DNA from: Croceibacterium_B sp963811255
GTDB taxonomy: Bacteria > Pseudomonadota > Alphaproteobacteria > Sphingomonadales > Sphingomonadaceae
DNA: 64,000 nt
Direction of reading: 5' to 3'
Assembly: GCA_963811255.1 (NCBI GenBank)
Contig: CAWEQI010000001.1
Location: 945,119-1,009,118, forward strand
The notes beneath the pieces are model-generated. The model was not told the origin of the DNA and searched no databases. It worked only from the letters and a program-made list of their open reading frames with translations. Made by a program: the position numbers and the translations under genes. This document shows positions 14,502 to 23,387 of the stretch, one piece after another (position 1 is the first letter of the stretch; each line of letters starts with the position of its first letter).

Positions 14502-15872
14502 TCAGCTCCCGCGGGGATCGGGCTGTGTCTTTTCGATCATGTCGATGAGCCCTTCGTCGATCGCCGTCTCGGCGCATCCGGGTTTGAGGCGCGAGGATAG
14601 CACTTCGAACGTCTCGTAGCCGAAGGCCGCGTCGTTGGGGATGTATCCGCTGTTGGCCATGCCGTTGGTCAGCGTCGTCATCATCGTGTGCTTGAGCGGG
14701 GATTCGCGTTTGAACCGCAGGCCGATATCGGTGAAGATCTCTGCGTCGACTCCACCGATGGCGGTGTCGCCGATGCGCAGCAGGCTCAGGCGGATGTTGA
14801 CCGGCTCGCCATCGACATAGTGTCCCGGATAGCCGGCCCGGCCGCTGTCCGTGCGGGTACGCCCGGGGCAGGTCACGTTCTCGCTCAATCCCTTGATGAC
14901 GGCGTCCTTTACCGGCCGCTCCATGTTGGCACGCATCACGTGGAGCACTTCCTCGCCCAGCATCTGGCCCATCGAGAGGATCATCTGCTTCTGCTGGTTC
15001 ATCAGCAACTGCACGCGGGGATTGCTCCGGTCGAGGCCTTCGCCGCCCGGCGGCATCGCATTGCTTATGTCCTGCCCTCGCTTGGCGTAGTCCTTGATGC
15101 GGATGTCACGCAACTCGTAGGTCTGGTTGAAGTAGATCGGGTTCTGGTCGCCCGCGGGCCCGTTCGAGTAGACCGCTACCGCATCGTCGCCGAGCGATTC
15201 CTCGATGTAGCGCGAGGTGGCGCCCTGGATGTCGCCGCTCAGCATGTCGAGCGTGCCGGTGATCACTCCGTGGACGCCGTAGTTGTAATAGACGCCGATC
15301 GGCTTTCCGTCGCTCGCCTTGAACTCGACGACGGCGACGGTCTTGTCCGACGGACCATCGTAATTCGGGCCCTCCCACCAGCGGTGGGTCTTGGGGTCGA
15401 TGATGTTGCGGTTGACGTTGATGTACGAAACGCCGGTTCCGTAGCTCATTGCCGCCGGCTGCAGCTTCGCGAGCGCCTCCTTCACGGCCTCGACCGCTCC
15501 ATCCTCATAGTCGATCACGGTGCTGCCGCCGAAGGGTACGCTGTGAGTGTGCGTCGCCGTCAGAAGCAGATTGGTGGCGGGGATGTGGAAGGTGGCGGCG
15601 ACGCGCTCGCTGACCGCCTTCCACAAGGGCGGAGGTATCGCACCCGCATCGAGCGTGACCAGCGCCGCCTTCGACGTGCCGTTGTCGATCACGATCGCAC
15701 GGGCGAAGACGTGATCGAGAATGCCGCGAAAATTCTTCGGAAGCTTGTCGGCCGGCGGCGTGACGTCGACTTTCGCGGCGCCGGCCTTGAGACTCATCTC
15801 CCCCGCCGCGGTGGCCGGGGCGGAAAGAGTGAGAGCGCCGAGAGCTGCGATTGAAACGATCAGCGCTTTCAT
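14502..15872 (-). CDS. Neutral/alkaline non-lysosomal ceramidase-like protein
   Basis: A 456-residue exported protein with a signal peptide ending ATAAG. It has the N-terminal neutral ceramidase domain: the zinc-site histidines sit in LLLTATHTHS and in YYNYGVHG, and NGPAGDQNP follows. Classical ceramidases are longer (about 650 residues) and carry a C-terminal immunoglobulin-like domain that seems to be missing here. Homologues split N-acyl-sphingosine, but short members may act on other amides. The start has AAAGGAG seven bases upstream. Sphingomonads make glycosphingolipids, so a role in turning over host or own ceramides is attractive, but it is inference. The gene precedes the esterase at 13357-14445. 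Confidence 0.8.
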   Translation of the reverse strand: MKALIVSIAALGALTLSAPATAAGEMSLKAGAAKVDVTPPADKLPKNFRGILDHVFARAIVIDNGTSKAALVTLDAGAIPPPLWKAVSERVAATFHIPATNLLLTATHTHSVPFGGSTVIDYEDGAVEAVKEALAKLQPAAMSYGTGVSYINVNRNIIDPKTHRWWEGPNYDGPSDKTVAVVEFKASDGKPIGVYYNYGVHGVITGTLDMLSGDIQGATSRYIEESLGDDAVAVYSNGPAGDQNPIYFNQTYELRDIRIKDYAKRGQDISNAMPPGGEGLDRSNPRVQLLMNQQKQMILSMGQMLGEEVLHVMRANMERPVKDAVIKGLSENVTCPGRTRTDSGRAGYPGHYVDGEPVNIRLSLLRIGDTAIGGVDAEIFTDIGLRFKRESPLKHTMMTTLTNGMANSGYIPNDAAFGYETFEVLSSRLKPGCAETAIDEGLIDMIEKTQPDPRGS

Positions 15873-15957
15873 GAACTTGCTCCTTTGGTCGTTTTTGCCG
15901 GTTTCCCTTGCCCCGGCATATCTCTCGCCTTGGCCATAATTTAGCGGCCAAAGGGCC

Positions 15958-16345
15958 TCACTGGAAATTCGCCCGCAAGCGCAATCCGATCGTGCGCGGC
16001 GTCGGCCCCGCTCCGGAATTGGGCGTCGCCCCGAAAACGATCGTCGGACCGCGTTCGTCGGTCAGGTTTTCGCCGTAAAGCGCCAGCTCGAAGTGATCCA
16101 CCCGCACCCCCAGCGTGGCGTTGAGCAGGCTGTATGGATCGGCATATTGGCCGCTTGTCTGGAGGCGGTTTCCGGAATGGCTCCAGGCGATGTTGAAGAA
16201 ATCGTCGACTTTGTCGCTCAGCGATCCATTGTAGGAGGCCGCGATGCGCCAGTTGTGTTCGATCGTGTTGACGATCCGCGTCCCGGGCCGAAGATAGGGC
16301 AACGCCGCTTGCACCGCGGGATCGACCCGATCGAAGTGGCCGGTG
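15958..16345 (-). pseudogene. TonB-dependent receptor, 3' fragment
   Basis: About 125 codons encode the end of an outer-membrane receptor barrel: LPYLRPGTRIVNTIEHNWRI, then alternating strands, then YGENLTDERGPTIVFG and SGAGPTPRTIGLRLRANF, the typical C-terminal strand of sphingomonad TonB receptors. The plug domain, TonB box and most of the barrel are absent. Upstream of about 16345 the sequence changes into a RepB-like gene on the other strand. The fragment cannot fold as a receptor. It lies just beyond the ceramidase gene, so the intact receptor may once have belonged to that locus. Confidence 0.8.
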
Positions 16346-16824
16346 TTGACATTCCCATCCGGGCCAAACGGAATCTGCTCGTCGGCATCTGCGAGGAAAC
16401 TGCCAACCTGCTGCGCGACAAGCACGTGCCCCTCAACGCGTTCGTCCAGCTGCGCAAGCTGAAGCCAATGCGGCAGATCGCGGCGACCGAGATGATGGTG
16501 GCGATGAACCGCTACTCGACGGGTTATGCCAAGTCGATCGTCGCGGCGACACCGGCCGACCAGCTCGTCGAGGGCAAGCGCCAATCGAATCTCGGGCTTT
16601 CTACCGAGCAGATGGAGGTCATGAGCGACGAAGCGGAGAGGCTCGATCGGGAGTTCAGGGCGATCGAGCAGACCTACGGTGCCGATCATCTCGATCTGGT
16701 TCTCGCCACGGCTTATATTTCCAGCCTGCTCGAGAACGCGAAGGTCGTGCGCCATCTGGCGCGGCATCACTCAGCTCTACTCAGCGAATTTCAGAAGATC
16801 GCAGAAATCCAGAAGGCGGCGTGA
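16345..16824 (+). pseudogene. RepB-type partition/ParB-like protein, C-terminal fragment
   Basis: About 155 codons read IPIRAKRNLLVGICEETANLL, then LKPMRQIAATEMMVAMN and AATPADQLVEGK, and end SEFQKIAEIQKAA. This matches the C-terminal domain of plasmid partition protein RepB (ParB-like). The ParB nuclease/CTP domain and HTH that should precede it are absent; upstream of about 16345 the same frame is only antisense to the TonB-receptor fragment. No start codon with a ribosome-binding site is visible, so it is a truncated relic. Such proteins also occur in chromosomal islands, so a plasmid origin is possible but not proven. Confidence 0.65.
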
Positions 16825-17186
16825 TGGGGACCCGGACCCGATAAGCGCGGGGACCGCGGGAGACGCCGCACCGTGGGGCGGATCGAGCGCGGGTGGTGGG
16901 AATGGCGGCGATCCCGCGCGGAGCCCACCCGGAAACCTAGATGGGTTTCCGTCCGGTGCGCCAGTCTAGCCGCGGACTGGCGCACATTCGCTGGAATCGG
17001 GAGTGGACAGCGCGAAATGGCCGACACCAGACCGGCCGCTCCTGAGCCGCGGCATCGCTGAAGCGGACTCGCCATGTCCCCGACGCACCGGCGCGAGGTT
17101 GGCTATTACCACACATCAAGAGGGCCGCGCCGACCTACCCCGCGGGCAGCTTCTTGTCGCTTTGTTTCGAGTATTTCCGAAATGAG
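16825..17186. other. Gene-free stretch before the ars operon
   Basis: About 360 bases with no supportable ORF. GC-rich debris follows the RepB relic and becomes more AT-rich near 17160, where the ars promoter region begins. A small palindrome ATTTCCGAAAT lies at 17173-17183. Confidence 0.5.
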
Positions 17187-17231
17187 TTGACAGGGCGGTT
17201 ACCAATCATCATTTCGATCCTAGATGAAATG
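17187..17231 (+). promoter_or_regulatory. ars promoter with ArsR-type operator
   Basis: TTGACA at 17187-17192 is a good -35 element. Downstream, CATTTC (17210-17215) and GAAATG (17226-17231) form an inverted repeat over the expected -10/start region. The layout fits autorepression by the ArsR encoded nine bases further on, with release on arsenite binding. A second palindrome, ATTTCCGAAAT, sits at 17173-17183 and may be another half-site pair. Confidence 0.6.
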
Positions 17232-17239
17232 AGTTTTAT

Positions 17240-17581
17240 TTGGATTCGCCAGCCGCCATCGATGCCCTGAGCGCTCTTGCGCACGACCACCGTCTGGCGG
17301 TGTTCCGTCTGCTCGTACGGGCCGGCGATAGTGGAATGCCTGCGGGGGCGATCGCCGAGGCCCTGGACATCCCGAACAGCTCACTCTCGTTCCATCTCAG
17401 TCAGCTCAGGCGGGCGGGTTTGGTTACCCAGGAGCGGCAACACCGTTCGATCATATACCGCGCCGACTACGCGGCAATGAACGCATTGGTCGGCTTTCTC
17501 ATGGAAAACTGCTGCGAAGGAAGCGGGGCCTGCGAGCCTATCTCCGCCTGCGTCAGCCAAGCCGAAAAGGAAGAAGCGTGA
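17240..17581 (+). CDS. arsR: ArsR/SmtB-family arsenic-responsive repressor
   Basis: A 113-residue winged-helix repressor. The start is TTG 17240, since ATG codons just upstream are out of frame or hit stops. The DNA-recognition helix lies in NSSLSFHLSQLRRAGLV. Near the C terminus, ENCCEGSGAC gives a Cys-Cys-x5-Cys pattern identical in spacing to the arsenite site of the Acidithiobacillus ferrooxidans ArsR, not the classical CVC site in the recognition helix. It should bind the palindrome just upstream and leave it when As(III) (or Sb(III)) bridges the cysteines. The stop overlaps the arsI start (GTGA), so the repressor is co-transcribed with the resistance genes. Confidence 0.9.
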   Translation: MDSPAAIDALSALAHDHRLAVFRLLVRAGDSGMPAGAIAEALDIPNSSLSFHLSQLRRAGLVTQERQHRSIIYRADYAAMNALVGFLMENCCEGSGACEPISACVSQAEKEEA

Positions 17582-18051
17582 AGCGCATGCATGTCCACGT
17601 CGGTGTCGAAGACATCGACCAGTCGATTCGGTTCTATTCGACCCTGTTCGGGACCGAACCGACCGTCACCAAGTCCGACTATGCGAAGTGGATGCTCGAG
17701 GACCCGAGGGTGAACTTCGCGATCTCCGTCGGGCAGCACAACGCGCGCGGCATCGAGCATCTCGGCATCCAGGTGGAATGCGAAGGCGAACTCGCCGAGG
17801 TCTATGGTCGCCTCATGGCCGCGGATCGGCCGGTGCTGGAAGAAGGCGCCACGACGTGCTGCTACGCCAGATCTGAGAAGAGCTGGATTGCCGATCCCCA
17901 AGGGGTCGTCTGGGAGACCTTCTACACGACGGGCGAAGCGGTGAACTACGGCGCGTCCCCCGAGCTCGACAGGCTCGAATCGGATAACGCCGCGGCGGGC
18001 GCCTGCTGCGCCCCGCCAATGCCAACGAGGAAGATCAACTGCCGTGGCTGA
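17578..18051 (+). CDS. arsI: ArsI/CadI-family glyoxalase-fold protein (C-As lyase candidate)
   Basis: A 157-residue vicinal-oxygen-chelate protein. MHVHVGVEDIDQSIRFY is the first beta-alpha-beta-beta-beta unit with a metal histidine, and HLGIQVE supplies the second. ETFYTTG near residue 118 carries the glutamate ligand. The vicinal pair Cys94-Cys95 in TTCCYARSEKSW is the trivalent-arsenic site of ArsI, an Fe(II) dioxygenase that cuts the C-As bond of methylarsenite and aromatic arsenicals. CadI-like cadmium-binding relatives share the motif. The C-terminal tail has further cysteines (GACCAPP, NCRG). The start is GTG 17578 overlapping arsR, or ATG 17587. It precedes arsC with an eight-base overlap. 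Confidence 0.8.
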   Translation: MKRMHVHVGVEDIDQSIRFYSTLFGTEPTVTKSDYAKWMLEDPRVNFAISVGQHNARGIEHLGIQVECEGELAEVYGRLMAADRPVLEEGATTCCYARSEKSWIADPQGVVWETFYTTGEAVNYGASPELDRLESDNAAAGACCAPPMPTRKINCRG

Positions 18052-18577
18052 TGCATCGAACGACAAGCCCTGCGACGTTCTGTTCCTCTGCACGGGCAAC
18101 TCGGCGCGTTCGATCATCGCGGAAGCCTTGCTCAATCACATGGCCGAAGGCCGCTTCCGCGCCTTCTCGGCCGGAAGCCACCCCAAGGACGAACCGCATC
18201 CAATGGCGTTGGAAGCGCTGCGTCGCCAGGGGCTTCCGACCGAGGGGCTAAGGTCGAAGAGCTGGAGCGAGTTCGCGGCGCCGGGAGCGCCGGAAGTCGA
18301 TCTCGTCATCACAGTTTGCGACAACGCGGCAGGAGAGACGTGCCCCGTCTGGCCGGGCCGGCCGACCACGGTGCACTGGGGCATCGAGGACCCGGCAGCG
18401 GTTGAGGGCGAGGGGCAGCGCGAAGCGTTCGAACAGGCGCTTCGCTACCTGCGCAATCGCATTTCACTTCTGCTGTCATTGCCGATGCGGAGCATCGATC
18501 AACTGGCTCTGCGTTCTAAACTGCGCGAGATCGGCAGCGGACCCGGCGCCACGACAAGTTTCAAAGCCGAGGCCTGA
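18044..18577 (+). CDS. arsC: Arsenate reductase, low-molecular-weight phosphatase fold
   Basis: A 177-residue thioredoxin-coupled-type arsenate reductase. The nucleophile loop CTGNSAR (Cys16-Arg22) is the CX5R P-loop. VCDNAAGETCPVWPG carries further redox cysteines, and HWGIEDPA contains the catalytic aspartate loop. It reduces As(V) to As(III), the form exported by the next gene. The start is GTG 18044, which overlaps arsI. The tail of about 40 residues after the core is longer than in Staphylococcus ArsC and may be disordered. Confidence 0.85.
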   Translation: MADASNDKPCDVLFLCTGNSARSIIAEALLNHMAEGRFRAFSAGSHPKDEPHPMALEALRRQGLPTEGLRSKSWSEFAAPGAPEVDLVITVCDNAAGETCPVWPGRPTTVHWGIEDPAAVEGEGQREAFEQALRYLRNRISLLLSLPMRSIDQLALRSKLREIGSGPGATTSFKAEA

Positions 18578-18579
18578 AC

Positions 18580-19644
18580 TTGGCATCACATGCCGATTCC
18601 GCGCCGGGCTCACGTCCGGCGATGACGGTCTTCGAGCGATATCTGTCGCTGTGGGTGGCGTTGTGTATCGTCGCCGGAATCGCGCTCGGTGCCGCTGTCC
18701 CACGCGTGTTCCGGTTTGTCGCGGCGGCTCAGGTTGCGAGCGTCAACCTGCCGGTGGCGGTGCTGATCTGGTTGATGATCATCCCGATGCTGCTCAAGAT
18801 CGATTTCGCCGCGATGGGCCAGGTGTGGCGGCACGCGCGCGGTGTCGGCGTGACGCTGTTTATCAACTGGGCAGTCAAGCCGTTCTCAATGGCTCTGCTC
18901 GGCACTGCGTTCGTCGGCTGGCTGTTCAGGCCATTGCTGCCCGCGGGGCAGATCGACAGCTATATAGCGGGCCTCATCCTACTCGCCGCTGCCCCTTGCA
19001 CCGCGATGGTGTTCGTATGGTCGAACCTGTGCAACGGCGAACCCAACTACACGCTGTCGCAGGTTGCCCTCAATGATGTGATCATGGTCTTCGCATTCGC
19101 GCCGCTGGTCGGGCTCCTGCTTGGCGTCGCATCGATCGCCGTGCCGTGGAACACGCTGCTGTTGTCCGTCGTGCTTTACATCGTCGTGCCGGTGATCATC
19201 GCTCAGTTCGTCAGACGAGCGGTGCTCGGTGCCGGAGGGCAGCCTAGGCTGCAGAAGCTCCTCGTCGCTCTCTCACCTGTTTCGCTGGTCGCCCTGCTCA
19301 CCACTCTGGTCCTGCTCTTTGCCTTTCAGGGAAAGCAAATCCTGGCCCAACCGCTGGTGATCGTGCTGCTAGCCATACCGATCCTCGTCCAGGTCTACTT
19401 CAACGCCGGGATGGCATATTGGCTAGCCAGACGATTTGGCGTCGCGTGGTGCGTCGCCGCTCCGGCTGCCCTGATCGGCGCTTCCAATTTCTTCGAGTTG
19501 GCCGTCGCCGCGGCGATCTCGCTGTTCGGCCTGAACTCGGGCGCCGCGCTGGCGACGGTCGTGGGCGTTCTGGTCGAGGTCCCGGTCATGCTGTCGGTCG
19601 TGGCGATCGTGAAGCGTTCGCGCGGCTGGTACGAGTCAGCCTAG
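18580..19644 (+). CDS. acr3: Arsenite efflux permease Acr3
   Basis: An inner-membrane carrier of the bile/arsenite/riboflavin transporter superfamily with about ten helices in 354 residues. AAPCTAMVFVWSNL in helix 4 has the conserved cysteine needed for arsenite transport, and GASNFFELAVA in helix 9 has the conserved glutamate. It exports As(III) using the proton gradient. The start is either TTG 18580, two bases after the arsC stop, or ATG 18622 (MTVFERYLSLWV), which matches the usual N terminus better. It is the last gene of arsR-arsI-arsC-acr3. Confidence 0.9.
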   Translation: MASHADSAPGSRPAMTVFERYLSLWVALCIVAGIALGAAVPRVFRFVAAAQVASVNLPVAVLIWLMIIPMLLKIDFAAMGQVWRHARGVGVTLFINWAVKPFSMALLGTAFVGWLFRPLLPAGQIDSYIAGLILLAAAPCTAMVFVWSNLCNGEPNYTLSQVALNDVIMVFAFAPLVGLLLGVASIAVPWNTLLLSVVLYIVVPVIIAQFVRRAVLGAGGQPRLQKLLVALSPVSLVALLTTLVLLFAFQGKQILAQPLVIVLLAIPILVQVYFNAGMAYWLARRFGVAWCVAAPAALIGASNFFELAVAAAISLFGLNSGAALATVVGVLVEVPVMLSVVAIVKRSRGWYESA

Positions 19645-19734
19645 ACCTCGGCAAGCGGGCAACCTGATTCCGGAAAGATACGAGTTTCGGCGGCGCGCAC
19701 TTGGCCCCATGCCACGCGAGGAGGCGAACCGCCA

Positions 19735-20166
19735 ATGCTAAACTACTCTGTCAAAGCCCGGCGGGTCGATCGCCATGGCAGCGTCGCCAACACCAAGGCA
19801 GCCGAGATCGTTCTCGATACCGACGTGCAAGGACGCGAGGATGCCTTCAACCCCGCCGAGCTGCTGCTGGCGGCAGTCGCGGCCTGCATGATCAAGGGGA
19901 TCGAGCGGGTTACCCCGATTCTGCAGTTCCAGCTGCGCGGCGTGGAGGTAACCCTTCGCGCCGCGCGACAGGACAATCCACCCAAGATCATCTCAATCGA
20001 TTATGAGATCCTCGTCGACACCGACGAGGATGATCATCGCCTAGACCTGCTTCACACCAACGTCCGCAAGTTCGGCACCATTTCAAACACGGTCGCGGCG
20101 GCGACGGACTTCAACGGAACTCTCGGGCGGAGGGTGGGAATTGCGACAGAGGCTACCATCGCATGA
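19735..20166 (+). CDS. OsmC-family protein
   Basis: A 143-residue OsmC-fold protein. FNPAELLLAAVAACMIKGIERV is the helix with the usual first cysteine, but the second redox cysteine of Ohr/OsmC peroxidases is not seen (the region reads KFGTISNTV). It may therefore not be a classical thiol peroxidase. GAGGAGG lies about ten bases before ATG 19735. It follows the ars operon after 90 bases on the same strand and could share its transcript, since OsmC-like genes often sit in metal-stress clusters. Confidence 0.8.
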   Translation: MLNYSVKARRVDRHGSVANTKAAEIVLDTDVQGREDAFNPAELLLAAVAACMIKGIERVTPILQFQLRGVEVTLRAARQDNPPKIISIDYEILVDTDEDDHRLDLLHTNVRKFGTISNTVAAATDFNGTLGRRVGIATEATIA

Positions 20167-20287
20167 GATGCTCCCTTCTTGCGAATGCAAGAGCTCGTGC
20201 CTTGAAGCACCGCCACTTCGCCGCAAGCGCACGTTGCACATTGCTCTATTCGCCGGTTCTTGAAGGCGGGGATAACGGAGTTCACGC

Positions 20288-21581
20288 ATGACATCCAAGA
20301 AGAAGCCTCACATCCTTGTCCTGGGAGGAAACTTCGCTGGCTTGGCAACGGCACAAAACTTGCGTTCCCATTGCGGCGATGCAGTCGAGATCACCGTCCT
20401 CGACCGGAAGAGCTACCTTCTGTTCATCCCGAATATCCCCGGAGACGTTTTCGAGGATCGGGATCCTTCGCTTAGACAGCGGATGGATCTACCCGAGGTG
20501 CTCGCCAAGGACGATGTCCCGTTCATCCACGGCGAGGTCGATTCCATCGATCTTGAAGGCAAGCGTGTGAGGTTCATACCCAATGAGCGTCCTGGCGCCG
20601 AGCAGGAAGAGATCGGCTACGACTACCTGGTGTTCGCCCTTGGCAGCCGGCTCGCTTACGATGCGATCGAAGGCTTCGCCGAGCACGGCTTCACGGTCGG
20701 TGACATCTATCACGCCAATCGCCTGCGGCATTACCTCAAACACGATTATCGCGGCGGACCGATTGCCATCGGCTCTGCCCGATTCCATCAAGGGGATGGT
20801 GCTGACGGGCTTGTCCCTTACCCCGGCGGCTCGATACCGCGCGCGCTTGCAGCCTGCGAGGGACCTCCGGTCGAGGTCATGCTATCGATGGCCACGTGGC
20901 TCAAACACCACGACATGGGCGGCCCCGAGAAGGTGACCGTGTTCACCCCAGCTGACCTAATCGCCGAGGACGCGGGCGAAGAGGTCGTGCACAAGCTGCT
21001 CCAAATCGCCGGCGGCATGGGCTTCGGCTATGTCGACAAAGGCAAGGATATTGTTCGAACTCACTGCGGACGGGGTCGAACTGGCGAGCGGCAAGCAGAT
21101 CCCGGCCGAATTCTCCATCATATTCCCTGACTGGGTCCCGCACGATTTCCTCAAAGGCTTGCCGATCGCCGACAGCGCGGGGTTCATCAAGACCGACCTG
21201 ACGATGCGCAATCCCGATCGCACGGAGGTCTTTGCCGTCGGTGACTGCGCGGCTGTCGTCGTGCCCAAGCTTGGCGCTATTGGACACCAGACCGCCGATA
21301 TAGCGGCGCGACGTATTGCAGCCGATCTCGACCATCTGGAGGAGAGTGAGGTCCGACCGCTCAAGCCGATCGTTTTTTGTATCGGCGATATGGGTGAGGG
21401 GAAGGCGTTTTATATCCGTTCGAACAGCTGGTTCGGCGGCGACACGCAAGTGCTCAAGATGGGCCGCACCGCGCACTTCCTGAAAGAGGAATATCGCCGG
21501 CTGTTTTTCATGCGAGACGGCAAGGTTCCGTCTTGGGGTCTCGACGTGGCAGAAGTCCTTCAGGAAAGACTCGTCGGCTGA
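20288..21581 (+). pseudogene. FAD/NAD(P) oxidoreductase, sulfide:quinone-reductase-like, frameshifted
   Basis: The N-terminal frame (from ATG 20288) has the FAD dinucleotide motif ILVLGGNFAGLATA and YDYLVFALGSRL. It loses frame at about 21053 after DKGKDI. The continuation (FELTADGVELASGK, then the second FAD motif VFAVGDCAAVVVPKLG and the C-terminal domain) is in another frame to 21581. Removing one base (g21053) gives a continuous protein of about 430 residues. Family members oxidise sulfide, NADH or other donors at the membrane. The two active-site cysteines of true SQR are not evident, so it could be an SQR-like relative. Conserved motifs on both sides are intact, so a recent mutation or sequencing error is likely. 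Confidence 0.75.
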
Positions 21582-22213
21582 CGATCTCACACTTCAAGCG
21601 ATCTACGGATCGTCACTGGGTCAAGTTGGCATTTGCCGTCCTAGCCTCCAACAGCGGGCCTTCGGCTCTTGGGCCCTTACCCGATAACGATCATGCACCC
21701 AATGGAAGATGCGCTCGACCTCCTCGCGCAGGGGCTGAAAGCGATCGGCACGGCCGACAGGGTGGCTTCGGTGCGGGCCTCGGCGGGGAGGATGAGAAGG
21801 CGAGCGGGCGTGCATCGACCGCAATCGTCGCATTCACTGCTCCAAAGTGAGCACATCAATGGGCGACCGGTTTGAAGACAGGACGACAAAACTTTGAACG
21901 ACCAAGACTGACGCAAAGCAGATGTGACTCGGGGGCACGGTGACAAATTCAAACCTCGGGGCTTCGGCAGCGGAGCCAAGTCGGCTCAGGCCTGCCGCTT
22001 GACGGAGGTACAGAATACCCCACCGTACAGAATACCCCACCGTTGCCCCCGCCCCCCAAATCCTCCAATCGCGTGCCGCCCGCCAATTCCGCTTTCCTAC
22101 CCGGCTCCGATCCGCGACACTCGCGCCCCAGGCATTCTGCGTCCTGCGGAACCACCGCCGTTGCGCCTAACCGGTTTCACTTGTAACGGCCGCGCCTGAC
22201 AGGAGACTCGGCG
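21582..22213. other. Gene-free region with a 17-bp tandem repeat
   Basis: About 630 bases without a convincing gene. Short ORFs here lack ribosome-binding sites and recognisable sequence. GTACAGAATACCCCACC occurs twice head to tail at 22008-22024 and 22025-22041. The stretch just before ald probably holds its promoter, but no clear -35/-10 pair was identified. Confidence 0.5.
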
Positions 22214-23329
22214 ATGCGCATCGGCTGCCCGAAGGAAATCAAGAACCGCGAATACCGCGTCGGGCTGACGCCGGAGAGCGCCAAGGAACTGGTCGCCCAC
22301 GGCCACGAGGTATGGGTCGAGAGCGAGGCCGGGCTCGGCATCGGCGCGACCGATCTCGAGTACGAGGCCGCCGGGGCCGAGATCCGCCCCGACCCGGAAA
22401 TCCTCTTCGCCGAGTGCGAGATGATCGTGAAGGTCAAGGAGCCGCAGCCGCACGAGCGCGCGATGCTGCGCGAGGGGCAGATCCTCTACACCTACCTCCA
22501 TCTCGCGCCCGATCCCGAGCAGACCGCCGACCTGGTCAAGTCGGGCGCCACCGCGATCGCTTACGAGACCGTCACCGGCCCCGGCGGCGCCTTGCCGCTG
22601 CTCAAGCCGATGAGCCAGGTCGCCGGGCGGATGAGCATCCAGGCCGGCGCCACCGCGCTCGAAAAAGCGCACGGCGGGCGCGGGGTGCTGCTCGGCGGTG
22701 TGCCGGGGGTGATGCCGGGCAAGGTGATCGTCATCGGCGGCGGGGTGGTCGGCTTCAACGCCGCGCAGATGGCCGTCGGCCTCGGCGCCGACGTGACGAT
22801 CATGGATCGCAGCCCGGAAGTGCTCGAACGGATCGGCAACCACTTCGAGGCTTCGGCCAAGACCCGCTTTTCCAACCAGGCCAACCTCGAGGAATCGGTC
22901 TGCGAGGCCGACCTGATCGTCGGCGCGGTGCTGATCCCCGGCGCCGCCGCGCCCAAGCTGGTCACCGCCGAGATGCTCAAGTGCATGAAGACCGGCGCGG
23001 TGTTGGTCGACGTGGCGATCGACCAGGGCGGCTGTTTCGAGACCAGCCATCCGACCACGCACGACGACCCGACGTTCGTGGTGGACGGGGTGGTCCATTA
23101 CTGCGTCGCCAACATGCCCGGCGCGGTCAGCCGCACCAGCACTTATGCGCTCAACAACGTCACTCTGCCGCACGCGCTGCGGATCGCCGATCTCGGCTGG
23201 AAGGAAGCGATGCGCACCGATCCGCACCTCGCCCAGGGGCTCAACGTGTACGATCACCGCGTCACTTATCCGGCGGTGGCCGAGGAGCTCGGCTACGAGT
23301 TGCTGCCGCTGCCGAAGGCGCTTGTGTAG
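22214..23329 (+). CDS. ald: Alanine dehydrogenase
   Basis: A 371-residue enzyme of full family length that converts L-alanine and NAD to pyruvate, ammonia and NADH in the cytosol. The N-terminal MRIGCPKEIKNREYRVGLTP and VKVKEPQ segments bind the substrate carboxylate, with the active-site lysine in VKVKEP and histidine in YTYLHLAP. The Rossmann motif VIVIGGGVVGFNAAQMA is around residue 175. The start ATG follows a GGAGAC sequence. It is monocistronic here, and the leucine-responsive regulator often found beside ald is not present in the window. Confidence 0.95.
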   Translation: MRIGCPKEIKNREYRVGLTPESAKELVAHGHEVWVESEAGLGIGATDLEYEAAGAEIRPDPEILFAECEMIVKVKEPQPHERAMLREGQILYTYLHLAPDPEQTADLVKSGATAIAYETVTGPGGALPLLKPMSQVAGRMSIQAGATALEKAHGGRGVLLGGVPGVMPGKVIVIGGGVVGFNAAQMAVGLGADVTIMDRSPEVLERIGNHFEASAKTRFSNQANLEESVCEADLIVGAVLIPGAAAPKLVTAEMLKCMKTGAVLVDVAIDQGGCFETSHPTTHDDPTFVVDGVVHYCVANMPGAVSRTSTYALNNVTLPHALRIADLGWKEAMRTDPHLAQGLNVYDHRVTYPAVAEELGYELLPLPKALV

Positions 23330-23387
23330 TGTCCGACGGCCGGCCCTTAACCGCGACTCAACGCTTGCCCGGTAAGGAAAGCGGGCA

